Source: Pseudomonadota bacterium (GTDB taxonomy: Bacteria > Myxococcota_A > UBA796 > UBA9615). Taken from it: a stretch of 64,000 bases of DNA. The stretch covers positions 62,001 through 126,000 of the forward strand of contig JAAESI010000024.1 of assembly GCA_024229515.1 (NCBI GenBank). The letters run 5' to 3'. Below, one piece after another: positions 51,473-63,470 of the stretch. The notes beneath the pieces are model-generated. The model made no database searches. It was not told the DNA's origin and saw nothing but the letters and a program-made list of their open reading frames with translations. Made by a program: the position numbers and the translations under genes. Position 1 is the first letter of the stretch. The number at the start of each line of letters is the position of its first letter.

Positions 51473-53302
51473 CTACCGGTCGTTCGCTTCGTACAGCACG
51501 ACCCAGTACCCGTGGAACAGACGGGGCCACGCCATCACGTAGTGGAAGCCGTCGTTGAACCGGTCGTCTCGGGCGAGGTTGTGGGAGTGCCCCCGCGACA
51601 GGTACGGGCGCAGCATCTTCTCCTGCCCTTCCAGGTCGTCCTCGTCCAGGCGCCTCCAGTTGCGCTTGAACTTGCGGCGCTTCTTGGGGGCGACGTAGGC
51701 CACAAACGCGATCCACTCCGGGTCCTGCTCGAGGAAGTAGTCCCGCAGCCGCTCGTCCATGGCCCGCAGCGCTTCACGCCCGCCCGGCTCGTTCCGCTTC
51801 CGCCCTCGGAGGAACGGGTTGACCCCTTCGGCCTTCAGTTCCGTGGCGACCCGCTTGTCGAGGATCCCGATCGTGTCGACCCAGCGCAGATCGCCGGCCG
51901 CAAACGGCGCCGCGCCCATGTCCTGGAAGACGATCACGTCGCCCGCTTCGGACCGCTCGCGCACGTAGCGGCCCATCTCCTGGAAGCTCTCCTCGGACCA
52001 CTTCAGGTACCGGCTGTGCCGCTCCGCCTTGCCCTGGTTCAACTCCATGCTGATCTTCCAGGCGGGGACCAACAGCATGATCACGACCAGGACGGGGACG
52101 AGCGGCCGGCCCATCGGCTCGGGCGTCACCGCCTCCACGAGGGCCTCGATCCCCTCCCCGATGCGCCGCGCCCCGTCCGACGCCAACGCCAGCGCCAGGG
52201 GGTACACCGGCAGGTAGAGCCGGAACCACTTCATCTCGTCGCGCCCGACCTTCACGAGGTACGCGACGAAGACCCACGCGAGCACGAACGCCAGACCGCG
52301 AGCGAACCAGCGGTCATCGTCCTGGCTCTTGGGGAACGCCAGCCCGAAGACCGCAACGGTCGCCACCGGCAGGTCCAGCCAGACGAGGAGCGACCAGTCC
52401 TCCACCAGCGCGAAGCGCGCCGCGAGGAACGTGATGCAGACCGCGGCCAGCACCTTGCGCTCACGCCAGCCGACCATCATCGCGATCAGCCCGAGCGCGA
52501 AGACGCCGGGGTTGGCCTGAAACGCGATCAGCTCGCCCGCGAACCCAGCCCCGCTGTCGACGTCCAGGGAGCCGCTCTTGGCCAGGTAGGTGTTGGGGAC
52601 GAGCCCCCCGAAATAGAGGTAGCGCCACAGGTGGTACGGCCCCATCACGAGGGTGAACAGCACCGCCATCCGCACCCAGGGCTTGGGCACGTAGCCCCGA
52701 CGCGCCGCATCGGCGAGGCCGACCGCCGCCGCCACCAGCAGGAAGAGGTGCCCCTCGGGGCGGCACAGCGCCCCCGCCAGCAGCAGCACACTCGCGGCGA
52801 TCACCAGCTTGTGGGTGTCCCCGCCGTCGTCCTTGCGGTCCCACAGCTTCATCAGGAAGAGCACGCCGCCGCTGCAGAAGACCGCCATCGCGGTCGGCTC
52901 CATGCCCGCCATCGACCACAGGCAGACCGAACCGGACACGGCCCAGACGCCGACGCCGACGAGGGCGTAGTGGGTCAGCCGGTCCCCCGCGAGGTGGCGG
53001 GCGAGTTCGTAGGTGACGACGAGGCCGAGCATGCCGAAGAGGCAGGCGAGCCCCTTGACCCAGGTCACGGGGTCGACGCCCAGCCAGAAGGCGGGGACCG
53101 ACATGATGACCCAGAGGAAGTCGGTGTAGCCCTCCAGCCGCTGGCCGTAGTTGAAGACCATCCCGTGGCCTTCAGCGACGTTCCGGGCGTACCTCAGGGC
53201 GATGAAGGTGTCGTCCTTGATGTAGCCGGAGTACAGCGATTGCAGCCACCCAAGGACAGCGGCAAACGGGAGCAGCAGGAGCAGGTCGACACGTTTCCGC
53301 AC
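51473..53302 (-). CDS. GT-C-type membrane glycosyltransferase-like protein (AftB-like)
   Basis: 609 residues. N-terminal helix then [24 protein letters not shown] and [12 protein letters not shown], matching the acidic DD and EGYT motifs of AftB-like polyprenyl-phosphate-sugar transferases; about ten further hydrophobic helices to ~440, then a basic C-terminal periplasmic part ([15 protein letters not shown]). Likely transfers a sugar from a lipid carrier on the periplasmic side. Acceptor unknown. Its short gap to aroC suggests one transcript. Divergent from the Asp-rich lipoprotein gene. Confidence 0.75.
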   Translation of the reverse strand: MRKRVDLLLLLPFAAVLGWLQSLYSGYIKDDTFIALRYARNVAEGHGMVFNYGQRLEGYTDFLWVIMSVPAFWLGVDPVTWVKGLACLFGMLGLVVTYELARHLAGDRLTHYALVGVGVWAVSGSVCLWSMAGMEPTAMAVFCSGGVLFLMKLWDRKDDGGDTHKLVIAASVLLLAGALCRPEGHLFLLVAAAVGLADAARRGYVPKPWVRMAVLFTLVMGPYHLWRYLYFGGLVPNTYLAKSGSLDVDSGAGFAGELIAFQANPGVFALGLIAMMVGWRERKVLAAVCITFLAARFALVEDWSLLVWLDLPVATVAVFGLAFPKSQDDDRWFARGLAFVLAWVFVAYLVKVGRDEMKWFRLYLPVYPLALALASDGARRIGEGIEALVEAVTPEPMGRPLVPVLVVIMLLVPAWKISMELNQGKAERHSRYLKWSEESFQEMGRYVRERSEAGDVIVFQDMGAAPFAAGDLRWVDTIGILDKRVATELKAEGVNPFLRGRKRNEPGGREALRAMDERLRDYFLEQDPEWIAFVAYVAPKKRRKFKRNWRRLDEDDLEGQEKMLRPYLSRGHSHNLARDDRFNDGFHYVMAWPRLFHGYWVVLYEANDR

Positions 53303-53319
53303 GGCGGCGAGAGGGTACA

Positions 53320-53865
53320 GTGCCGAGGATGCTCCGTCGCCTCTCCTTGGTGATCACACTCGCGTGCGCGATCGCGGCCTGCGGGCCCACGCGACGCGGG
53401 GGAAGCGATGACGACGACGATGCCGCCAACGACGACGACTCGGCCGCGATCGACGACGACGACGCCACCGACGACGACGACAGCACCCCACCGGAGGACG
53501 ACGACGACTTCGTCCCTGATCCGCAGGCGCCGGAGATCTTCGAGATCGAGGTCTGCCAGGTGACGTTCTCGGGCAACAGCTTCGGGTTGTTCACCATCGA
53601 CGTCGTCGACCCCGACGGCGACATGAACGCCCCCGTCAGCTACCGGCTCCAGATCGGCAGCGGCCCGCTGGTGACGCACGAGTGGGACGAGCCGCTGGGC
53701 GAGGCCGGGAGCATCGCCCACACCGAGCAGATCGGGCAGTCCGACCTGCCCCGTGGCACCACCCACGACTTCCGCTTCAGCGTGCGCGACTCGGCGAATC
53801 ACTGGTCCGACGAGGAGGTCGTCACCTGGACCATCCCGGCGAACTCGGACCTGGAACCGTGCTGA
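53320..53865 (+). CDS. Asp-rich lipoprotein
   Basis: GTG 53320 has a GAGAGGG ribosome-binding site (53309-53315); ATG 53329 is the alternative. 181 residues. Lipobox CAIAAC (Cys ~21), then a ~40-residue stretch of Asp, Ser and Thr (DDDDDAANDDDSAAI and following) that probably extends from the membrane and binds Ca, then an Ig-like domain (~70-175, FEIEVCQVTFSGNSFGLF, HDFRFSVRDSANHW). Such poly-Asp linkers are common in myxobacterial surface lipoproteins. Overlaps the next gene by 7 bp. Confidence 0.65.
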   Translation: MPRMLRRLSLVITLACAIAACGPTRRGGSDDDDDAANDDDSAAIDDDDATDDDDSTPPEDDDDFVPDPQAPEIFEIEVCQVTFSGNSFGLFTIDVVDPDGDMNAPVSYRLQIGSGPLVTHEWDEPLGEAGSIAHTEQIGQSDLPRGTTHDFRFSVRDSANHWSDEEVVTWTIPANSDLEPC

Positions 53866-54905
53866 GCCTCGGCCCCGTGACCCTCGGGTCCGTCGCCGTG
53901 CTCGCCCCCATGGCGGGCATGACCGACGTCGTCTTCCGGCTGCTCTGCAAGGAGCAGGGATGCGGCCTCGTCTACACCGAACTGGTCAAGGCGGACGCCC
54001 TCCTCAAGGGGGTGCGGCGGGCCGTGCGCTACGCCGAGACGACCCCTGCGGAGTATCCGGTCGGGGTCCAGCTGTACCACCACGAGCCCGAGGTGCTCGC
54101 GGCGGCCGCGGCGTGGGTCACCGAGCACATCGAATGCGACCTGATCGACCTCAACATGGGCTGTCCGGTGCCCCGGATCGTGACCCGCGGTGCGGGCGCG
54201 GCGCTGATGCGCGATCCCCACCTCGTCGAGCGGCTCGTCAGCGCGGTCGTCAACGCCACCCACCTGCCCGTCACCGCCAAGACCCGGTCGGGCTGGGACG
54301 ACTCCGAGCTCAACGCCGTCGAGGTCGCCCGCGCGGTCGAAGCAGCCGGCGGCGTCGCCCTCGCGGTGCACGCCCGCACCCGCGCCCAGCGCCACGACGG
54401 GCCCGTGAACTGGGAGCTGTTGGCGCAGGTGGTCGAGGCGGTCGACATCCCCGTGATCGGCAACGGCGGCATCCTCGAGTCCACGGGGGCCCTCGCGATG
54501 CGCGAGCAGACCGGCGTCGTCGCGGTGATGGTGGGCCGGGGCGCCCTCGGCAACCCTTGGATCTTCGGCGAGATCGACGCCGCCTGGCACGGCCGACCGT
54601 GGACGCCCCCGACACTGCCGGAGCGGCTCGCCATGGTCCGCCGCCACGTGGAGACCGCCCACGAAGCGAACCTGCGGTGGGCGGGCCGGGAGCGCGAGCG
54701 CGACGACGCCGAGCTTCGGGCCGCCAAGTGGGTGCGGGGCCACCTCGTCGGCTACGTGCGGGGGGCACCGGGCGAGCGCTGGTTCCTGCGCCAACTCAAC
54801 GATCTGAGCACCGTGGACGCGATCGTCGAGACCCTGGAGGCAGCCTGGACCTCGCCCCCCAGCGCCCCTGGCCCCGGTCCTACCCATTCGGGTGCGCCTG
54901 CCTGA
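53859..54905 (+). CDS. tRNA-dihydrouridine synthase (DusB-like)
   Basis: GTG start at 53859. 348 residues: APMAGMTDVVFRLLCKEQG (FMN-binding N-terminus), LIDLNMGCPVPRIVTRGAG with the catalytic Cys, AKTRSGWDDS, VHARTRAQRHDGPVNW and IGNGGI plus VMVGRGALGNPWIF (phosphate-binding end of the TIM barrel). FMN-dependent reduction of tRNA uridines to dihydrouridine. The C-terminus is Pro/Ala-rich low-complexity. A 7-bp overlap with the lipoprotein gene is unusual because their functions differ. Confidence 0.92.
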   Translation: MLSLGPVTLGSVAVLAPMAGMTDVVFRLLCKEQGCGLVYTELVKADALLKGVRRAVRYAETTPAEYPVGVQLYHHEPEVLAAAAAWVTEHIECDLIDLNMGCPVPRIVTRGAGAALMRDPHLVERLVSAVVNATHLPVTAKTRSGWDDSELNAVEVARAVEAAGGVALAVHARTRAQRHDGPVNWELLAQVVEAVDIPVIGNGGILESTGALAMREQTGVVAVMVGRGALGNPWIFGEIDAAWHGRPWTPPTLPERLAMVRRHVETAHEANLRWAGRERERDDAELRAAKWVRGHLVGYVRGAPGERWFLRQLNDLSTVDAIVETLEAAWTSPPSAPGPGPTHSGAPA

Positions 54906-54956
54906 GCAAACCTGCGCCGCCTGCACTAATATCCACCGCTGCTGGAGATGATGACC

Positions 54957-55934
<978 letters not shown>

Positions 55935-55937
55935 GCG

Positions 55938-56828
55938 CTGCGACGCCGGACGATCTGCGCCGCCATCGTCGCGACGATGGCGTTGGCAGGCGGGCCGGCG
56001 CTCGCCCAGACCTACGATCTGGCTTCCCAGCAAGGGCCCATTGAAGGGCTGACCCGCACCCAGTTGGACGACGTGGTCGGCGAGCGGCGCGAGTGCGCCG
56101 ACGTCGTGACGTTCGTAGACGGCCTCGCCAAGCTCTTCGGAGACGCCGCCGGGGGCGGACCCCGAGGGGCCTTCGACGACGCCTTCGCCGACGCACGCAA
56201 CGCCTACGGAGGCCCCGAGGGGCTCTGCAAGGTGGTGCTGTCGGGCATGGAGCCGGGCTGGCCCCGCGCGGTCATCCAGGCGGAGTTCAATCACGCCGAC
56301 CGGCTCTTCGAGGCGCTGTACGGGGCGATGGAGGCGTTCGCCGACAACGAACCGGCGGACACCATCAATGCACGCATTCAGGCCTACGAGGTGCGCCTGC
56401 AGGAGTGGGTCTCGTGGCTCGAACTCAGCCAGCGTTTCTGGGCCGGCGAGTTCCTCGTTCAGCGCGACCGAAGCTGCCTCGTCCACCAGGCCGAGGACGC
56501 CGCCGAGGTGCGGTCGCTGCTGATGCAGCAGACGGTGCTGGCCCAAGCCGAACGCGACGCTGCCACGCTGGAGCTGACGGCCGCCAAGCTCGCCGCCGCT
56601 CCCGCCGCGATGGAGGCGTGCCAGCTGACGTCCGACGTCGAGCAGGTCGAACTGCGGCTTCTGGGGGAGACCTTCGACGCCTACGGAGAGGCGCTCGCGG
56701 CGCTCCGCAGCGGCGACGATCGGGCGCTTCGACGCGCGATGGAGAAGGAACAGGAGCTCGCCAGCCGGGCCGCTCGGTGCCGCCAGGAGCACCAGACCGG
56801 CAGCGTCACCGACGGCTGCAAGCCTTAA
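55938..56828 (+). CDS. Exported helical protein, probably starting at CTG
   Basis: In-frame CTG at 55938 follows an AAGGAG (55926-55931) by 6 nt, just after the TAG of the previous gene, and gives the N-terminus (M)RRRTICAAIVATMALAGGPALA, a normal signal peptide cut before QTYD. The first in-frame ATG (55977) would leave only half of that signal and has no ribosome-binding site. The mature 270 residues are alpha-helical (YGAMEAFADNEPADTINARI, LLMQQTVLAQAERDAATL) with five or six Cys. Not recognised; an envelope role with the TSP3 protein is likely. Confidence 0.65.
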   Translation: MRRRTICAAIVATMALAGGPALAQTYDLASQQGPIEGLTRTQLDDVVGERRECADVVTFVDGLAKLFGDAAGGGPRGAFDDAFADARNAYGGPEGLCKVVLSGMEPGWPRAVIQAEFNHADRLFEALYGAMEAFADNEPADTINARIQAYEVRLQEWVSWLELSQRFWAGEFLVQRDRSCLVHQAEDAAEVRSLLMQQTVLAQAERDAATLELTAAKLAAAPAAMEACQLTSDVEQVELRLLGETFDAYGEALAALRSGDDRALRRAMEKEQELASRAARCRQEHQTGSVTDGCKP

Positions 56829-56883
56829 CAGGCGTCAGGCGTCAGGCGAGCCTCCCTGAGGCCTGATCCCTGAGGCCTGATCC
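56829..56883. repeat. Short direct and inverted repeats in the convergent gap
   Basis: CAGGCGT occurs in tandem (56829-56845), then the 14-bp unit CTGAGGCCTGATCC is exactly repeated at 56856-56869 and 56870-56883. Left and right parts are imperfect inverted copies (CAGGC.../...GCCTGA), so a bidirectional terminator between 56828 and 56887 is plausible. Confidence 0.5.
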
Positions 56884-56886
56884 CTC

Positions 56887-59613
56887 CTACGTCGTGAGGC
56901 GCCGGTAGATCGCCGGCAGCCGCGCCGGCAGCTCGGTCACCGAGTCGATGATCGCGTACCGCACGTCCCCGTACATGTCGCGGAGGTAATCCTCCCCCTC
57001 GGGATCGACGGTGATGCAGAAGGGGTGAACCCTCTGCTCCATCGCCTCGCGCAGCGCCATGCGGGTGTCCGCCTGGGCGTAGGAGGCCTGGTACAGGTCG
57101 CAGCCGCAGTCCAGCGGCTTGCCGTCGGACAGCAGGATCAGCAGCCGGGTCTTGGCCTCCACCGCGAGCAGCCGCTCGGTGGCGTGGCGGATAGCGGCGC
57201 CGTCGCGGTTCTCCATCCGGTAGGTCATCGCCCCGATGCGGCCCCGAGCACCGTCGTCGAGGCGCTCCTCGAAGTCCTTGAACACGTCGAACGTGACCAT
57301 CTGCCGGCCGCGCCCGCTGAAGCCGAAGACGGCGTAGCGGTCGCCGAGCGCCTCCAGCGCCTCGCTCATCATCACGAGGCTCTCCTTCTCGACCTCGATG
57401 ACGGACTTGCCGGTATCCCCCACCAGTTCGCGGGTCGAGGCGCTGAGGTCGACGAGGAAGGCGACGGCGACGTCGCGCACCTTGTTGTGGCGGCGGAGGT
57501 AGACCCGGCCCTCGGACGGTCGGCCCGCCTTCTGATCGACCAGGTCCTCGACCAGCGCGTCCAGATCGAGTTCGTCGCCGTCGCGGGCCCGGCGTTCCCG
57601 GCCGACGCCGGTGGGGCGCAGCATCTGGAACTCACGTCGCAGGCGGCGGAGCATCGGGCCGTGTTCCGACAGCACCGACTCGACGAACGCGGTGGCGTTG
57701 CCGGTGGCGCGGCGCTCCCACACGGAGCACCAGCGGGGGCGGTAGTCCCCGATCTGCTGGTCCCACTCGGGGTACCGGGCGACCTGCACGCCGGGGTTGG
57801 CGGCGTCGGCCCCCTGCCCTGTCGCGGTCGTATCGCCCGAGCCGCGCCGCAAGCTCTCGCGGAAGCCCTCGAGCAGGTTGCGCTCCAGGGTTTGGTCCGG
57901 GATCTCGGGATCCACCTCCAGGGCCGCGAGGATCTCCCGCAACGACACCGGCACGCCGCGCGCATCCAGGGCCTTCTGAATCGCCTTGGCCCGCTCCAGG
58001 AGCTGGTCCTGCTCGGCCTGCGCGACGTCGTCGATGATGTCGCCGGTGAAGAACCGCCCTCCGGCGGCGGGTGCGTCCGCACCTCCTCCGCCGCCGTCGC
58101 CGGGGGCCCCACCCGCACCGCCGCCGGCCGACTCGTCCATCACGAAGCCCGAGGAGCCGTCTCCGCCGCCGTCGCCGGCCTCCCCCTCAGCGGTGGGGCC
58201 GAGCATCGTCATGCCGAACTCGGGCGGCGCCTCCTCCGCTTCGGGGGCGCCTCCGGGTTCGCCTTCGCCGCCGACGAGCTTGTACAGCAGCACCGCGGCG
58301 CCGGCGGAGTCCTGGACGCTGGCGCTGGGGTGGCGGAGGGCCTGGAGCAGGTAGGAGGCCTCGCGGAACCGGCGGAAGGCGTCGCCCTCGGGCAGCTCGT
58401 CCCCGAACCAGAGCGAGCGACCCAGCAGCTCGATCATCAGATCCGCGCCCTGCAGCATGTCGAGATCGGGCCGCATCGCGCGATCGACGTCCGACATCGA
58501 CTCCAAATCGCGGGCGAGACCGGGGTACTCGCGGCGCAGGCAGGCATCGACCCGCAGGTCCTCGGCGAACAGGAACAGCCGGCGGGCGAGGCTCGGGTCG
58601 GGGAACCGGCTGGCGTACACGAGCACCCGGCTGCCCAGCTCCGGGCGCTCCTCGTCGGGGTCGGAGATCAGCTCGATGGGATCCAGCCCCGGGACCGCGA
58701 GGGGGTCGAGGGAGAAGGTGCCGAACTCGATCCGGCCGACCTCGTGGGCGACCGCCACCTTGTAGAGGCGGAAGTTGGACTCGTCGTCCTCGAAGCGGTC
58801 GAGGCGGGGCACCAGGAAGATGTGTCGACCGTCGGTCACCGCGACGGCGCCCGCGGGCAGCACCATGCCGTCGGGGAGGTCGCTGGTGGGGCGGACCTGC
58901 ACGCCCGAGCCGAGGTGGGCCTCGGCGTACAGCTGGAGCGTGCGGGCGACACTGACGAGGGGGAGCCCGTCCCGCTGGCTGTCCCACGCCTCCTGGCCCG
59001 CGCGGCTCTCCCGCAGCAGGAACGAACGGGCGACGGACTCGGATCGGGCGGCCTTGCTGAGGGCCTCCTCGAGGAAGCTCGCGAGCCCCTCGGGGGAGCC
59101 TTCCTCCAGCAGGGCGCGCACGGTCGGCAGCGCGGCGAGACCGAGCCCCGGGTGGCGGCGGCAGAGATCGGCCAAGGCGGTGACGATGCGGAGGCGGGGG
59201 CCACGTTCAGTGACCTTGGTCGCGCAGTCCGGAAGCACGCGGGCGAGCTGTCGGGCGAGGGTGCGATCGGCCTGAACGGCGCGGGCCACGGCCTCCCCCA
59301 CCCAGTCGACCGAGTCGGGGTGTTCACGCACGAGATCGCCGATGGCGTCGGCCAACACCGCGGCCGCGGCCCAGTCCCGGCGGGCGACCAGCAGCACGGC
59401 CCGGCGCATCACGGCGAACGACGACGGGGGCAGGGTCTCGCGGGCGTCCGCGAGGGCGCGGGTGACGTCCGCGGCGGCCTTGGCGTGCTCGACCGGCGAC
59501 TCCCGGATCCGCTGCCGGGCCATGACCAACAACTCCGCGGCGTCACCGACGCTCAGCGAGCCGAGCCGATCGCGCAGCCCCTTGGGGCCCTTCTTGGAGT
59601 CGTCGGACGTCAT
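56887..59613 (-). CDS. NorD/CbbO-type VWA protein
   Basis: 908 residues. N-terminal helical repeats (~20-200), a middle helical part with HEVGRIEFGTF (a degenerate zinc-like HExxH, here HEVGR) and low-complexity Gly/Ala/Ser linker (~485-525), then a C-terminal VWA domain with MIDAS VAFLVDLSASTRELV (DLSAS) and LILLSDGKPLDCGCDLYQ (~830). This is the NorD/CbbO layout, whose partners are NorQ/CbbQ ATPases; the pair remodels metalloenzymes such as nitric oxide reductase or Rubisco. Neither enzyme is in the window, so the client is unknown. Starts 17 bp after the ATPase gene's stop. Confidence 0.85.
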   Translation of the reverse strand: MTSDDSKKGPKGLRDRLGSLSVGDAAELLVMARQRIRESPVEHAKAAADVTRALADARETLPPSSFAVMRRAVLLVARRDWAAAAVLADAIGDLVREHPDSVDWVGEAVARAVQADRTLARQLARVLPDCATKVTERGPRLRIVTALADLCRRHPGLGLAALPTVRALLEEGSPEGLASFLEEALSKAARSESVARSFLLRESRAGQEAWDSQRDGLPLVSVARTLQLYAEAHLGSGVQVRPTSDLPDGMVLPAGAVAVTDGRHIFLVPRLDRFEDDESNFRLYKVAVAHEVGRIEFGTFSLDPLAVPGLDPIELISDPDEERPELGSRVLVYASRFPDPSLARRLFLFAEDLRVDACLRREYPGLARDLESMSDVDRAMRPDLDMLQGADLMIELLGRSLWFGDELPEGDAFRRFREASYLLQALRHPSASVQDSAGAAVLLYKLVGGEGEPGGAPEAEEAPPEFGMTMLGPTAEGEAGDGGGDGSSGFVMDESAGGGAGGAPGDGGGGGADAPAAGGRFFTGDIIDDVAQAEQDQLLERAKAIQKALDARGVPVSLREILAALEVDPEIPDQTLERNLLEGFRESLRRGSGDTTATGQGADAANPGVQVARYPEWDQQIGDYRPRWCSVWERRATGNATAFVESVLSEHGPMLRRLRREFQMLRPTGVGRERRARDGDELDLDALVEDLVDQKAGRPSEGRVYLRRHNKVRDVAVAFLVDLSASTRELVGDTGKSVIEVEKESLVMMSEALEALGDRYAVFGFSGRGRQMVTFDVFKDFEERLDDGARGRIGAMTYRMENRDGAAIRHATERLLAVEAKTRLLILLSDGKPLDCGCDLYQASYAQADTRMALREAMEQRVHPFCITVDPEGEDYLRDMYGDVRYAIIDSVTELPARLPAIYRRLTT

Positions 59614-59630
59614 CAGCCCCCAGTGTAGGT

Positions 59631-60440
59631 CTAGAAGAAGTCTCGAACGACCTCGAGCATCGAGCGCTGCAGATCCGCGTCGTCGGTCAGCGGCTGCACG
59701 ATGGCCGCTTCACAGGCCGGGCCGGCGTCCACCCCGGAGGCCATGAGGCGTCCCGCGTAGATGAGCAGTCGCGTACTCACGCCCTCTTCCAGGCCGTGGT
59801 TCTTGAGCTTCCGGACCTTCGCCGCGACGCGGACGAGGCGGGAGGCGATGTCCAACTCGACGCCGGCCTCGTGCGCGACCACCTCGGTCTCGACCTCGCG
59901 CGTGGGGTAGTCGAACGACAGGGCGATGAACCGCTGGCGGGTCGACTGCTTGAGGTCCTTGAGCACGGACTGGTAGGCCGGGTTGTAGGAGACGACGAGC
60001 ATGAAGTCGTCGCCGGCGTGGAGCACCTCGTTGCGCTTCTCGACGGGGAGGATGCGGCGGTCGTCAGCCAGCGGGTGAATGACCACGAGGCTGTCGTTGC
60101 GGGCCTCGACGACCTCGTCGAGGTAGCAGATGCCGCCCAGCTTCACCGCCAGGGTCAGCGGGCCGTCGACCCACACGGTCTCGCCGTCGCGGAAGAGGTA
60201 GCGGCCGACCAGGTCGCTGGCGGTCAGATCCTCATGGCAGGCGACGGTGATCAGGGGCCGCTTGAGCTTCCACGCCATGTGGGAGACGAAGCGCGTCTTG
60301 CCGCAACCGGTGGGCCCCTTCAGGAGCGCCGGGATCTTCTGGTTGGCGGCCTGCTCGAACAGCTCCACCTCCGAGGAGGTGGGGACGTAGTAGGGCTCGT
60401 CCTTGACCAGGTACTGGGTGCGCACCTTCTTGCTCGTCAC
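59631..60440 (-). CDS. NorQ/CbbQ-type MoxR AAA+ ATPase
   Basis: GTG start at 60440 overlaps the ArgE-type stop (GTGA). 269 residues. Starts with [16 protein letters not shown]; Walker [14 protein letters not shown] (~40), Walker [22 protein letters not shown] (~108), sensor 1 VVSYNP and the C-terminal CbbQ_C-like lid [18 protein letters not shown]. Hexameric ATPase acting with the VWA partner encoded next. This is the second MoxR/VWA system in the window besides the one at 14-26 kb. Confidence 0.9.
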   Translation of the reverse strand: MTSKKVRTQYLVKDEPYYVPTSSEVELFEQAANQKIPALLKGPTGCGKTRFVSHMAWKLKRPLITVACHEDLTASDLVGRYLFRDGETVWVDGPLTLAVKLGGICYLDEVVEARNDSLVVIHPLADDRRILPVEKRNEVLHAGDDFMLVVSYNPAYQSVLKDLKQSTRQRFIALSFDYPTREVETEVVAHEAGVELDIASRLVRVAAKVRKLKNHGLEEGVSTRLLIYAGRLMASGVDAGPACEAAIVQPLTDDADLQRSMLEVVRDFF

Positions 60441-61555
60441 GTGCAGAACTCCTCGATGGCGGCGCGGTACAGCTGGGCCGCCGCCTCCAGCGCGTCCAGT
60501 TCGACCCATTCGTCGACCCGGTGCGCCTGGGCGATTTCTCCGGGCCCGCACACGACCGTGCGCGCGCCCATGCGGTTGAAGATCTGGGCCTCCGTGTAGA
60601 ACGGCACGGTGGCCGTGGCGGAGCCGGTCTGCTCGACCAGCCACGCCGCCAGGGGGGCGTCATCGGCGGTGTGGAACGGAGCGTCCTTGTCGATGTGGCT
60701 CAGCGCGAACTCGACCCCAGCGATCCCCGCCACCGCGTCGGCCACGGCGCTCCGCACCTCCGCGACGAGGGCGTCGGCGTCGACTCCCGGCATGGGGCGG
60801 GTCTCGATGCAGAACGAGGCCGTCTCGGGGACCACGTTGCGGGCCGTCCCGGCCGACAGCATCCCGATGTTGATGGTCGTGTAGGGCGGCGTCAGCCCGA
60901 GGCTCGGATCGGCCTGCGCCTTCCACCGGGGCCCCAGCGCCAGGAGCGCGTCCACCGCCCGCACGGCGGCGTGCAGCGCGGAGGCGCCCTGGTCGGGGTC
61001 GCTGGAGTGGCAGGGGGTGCCCTGGAGGTCGCAGACGGCGGTGACGTACCCCTTGTGCACGGTGACGGGCCGCAGGCCTGTCGGTTCGCCGATGAGGCAG
61101 TGGTCCACCGCCAGCGGGATCGTGGTCTCGAGCAGCTTGGCGCCGTGGCAGCCGATCTCTTCCTCGAAGGTGAACGCCAGGTGCAGCGGCTTGCGGAGGC
61201 GGGTCCGGTCGACCGCCTCGGCCGCGCACAGCATCGCCGCGATCGCCCCCTTCATGTCGCAGGTGCCGCGACCGTACATGCGTCGGCCGTCCCGCTCCGC
61301 GGCGGTGGTCGACCGCATGGAGCCGTCCCAGGGCACGGTGTCGCTGTGACCGGCGAAGCAGAGGCCGCCATCCCCGTCCGGGCCGAAGCGGGCGAGCAGG
61401 TTGACCTGCCGATCGTCGCCGGGTTTGCGCTGCAGGGTGATCCGCGCCCCGAGCGGCTCGAGGAGGTCGGCCACGCGGGCGAGGCAGGGTGCGTTGCTGC
61501 GGGACGAGACCGTGTCGAAGGAGACGAGCTCCTCGGTCAGCGCGACTGGCTCCAA
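60437..61555 (-). CDS. argE: Acetylornithine deacetylase-type M20 metallopeptidase
   Basis: The best start is TTG 61555, since no ATG or GTG lies near the N-terminus and family similarity begins at [14 protein letters not shown]; it starts 1 nt after the TAG of the OmpA-type gene. 372 residues. Zinc ligands in [13 protein letters not shown] (His) and [11 protein letters not shown] (Asp), catalytic EEEIG, and [15 protein letters not shown], typical of ArgE. Removes the acetyl group from N-acetylornithine in arginine synthesis, or acts on a related N-acyl amino acid. GTGA coupling to the ATPase gene is probably accidental operon structure. Confidence 0.8.
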   Translation of the reverse strand: MEPVALTEELVSFDTVSSRSNAPCLARVADLLEPLGARITLQRKPGDDRQVNLLARFGPDGDGGLCFAGHSDTVPWDGSMRSTTAAERDGRRMYGRGTCDMKGAIAAMLCAAEAVDRTRLRKPLHLAFTFEEEIGCHGAKLLETTIPLAVDHCLIGEPTGLRPVTVHKGYVTAVCDLQGTPCHSSDPDQGASALHAAVRAVDALLALGPRWKAQADPSLGLTPPYTTINIGMLSAGTARNVVPETASFCIETRPMPGVDADALVAEVRSAVADAVAGIAGVEFALSHIDKDAPFHTADDAPLAAWLVEQTGSATATVPFYTEAQIFNRMGARTVVCGPGEIAQAHRVDEWVELDALEAAAQLYRAAIEEFCT

Positions 61556-61556
61556 G

Positions 61557-63392
<1,836 letters not shown>

Positions 63393-63470
63393 GTCCGCCC
63401 TCCACTGCTTCTGCGTTCGACAGAATACCTGACCGCTTGCGCTCGACGGATCCGTGGGCAGGATCCGGTC

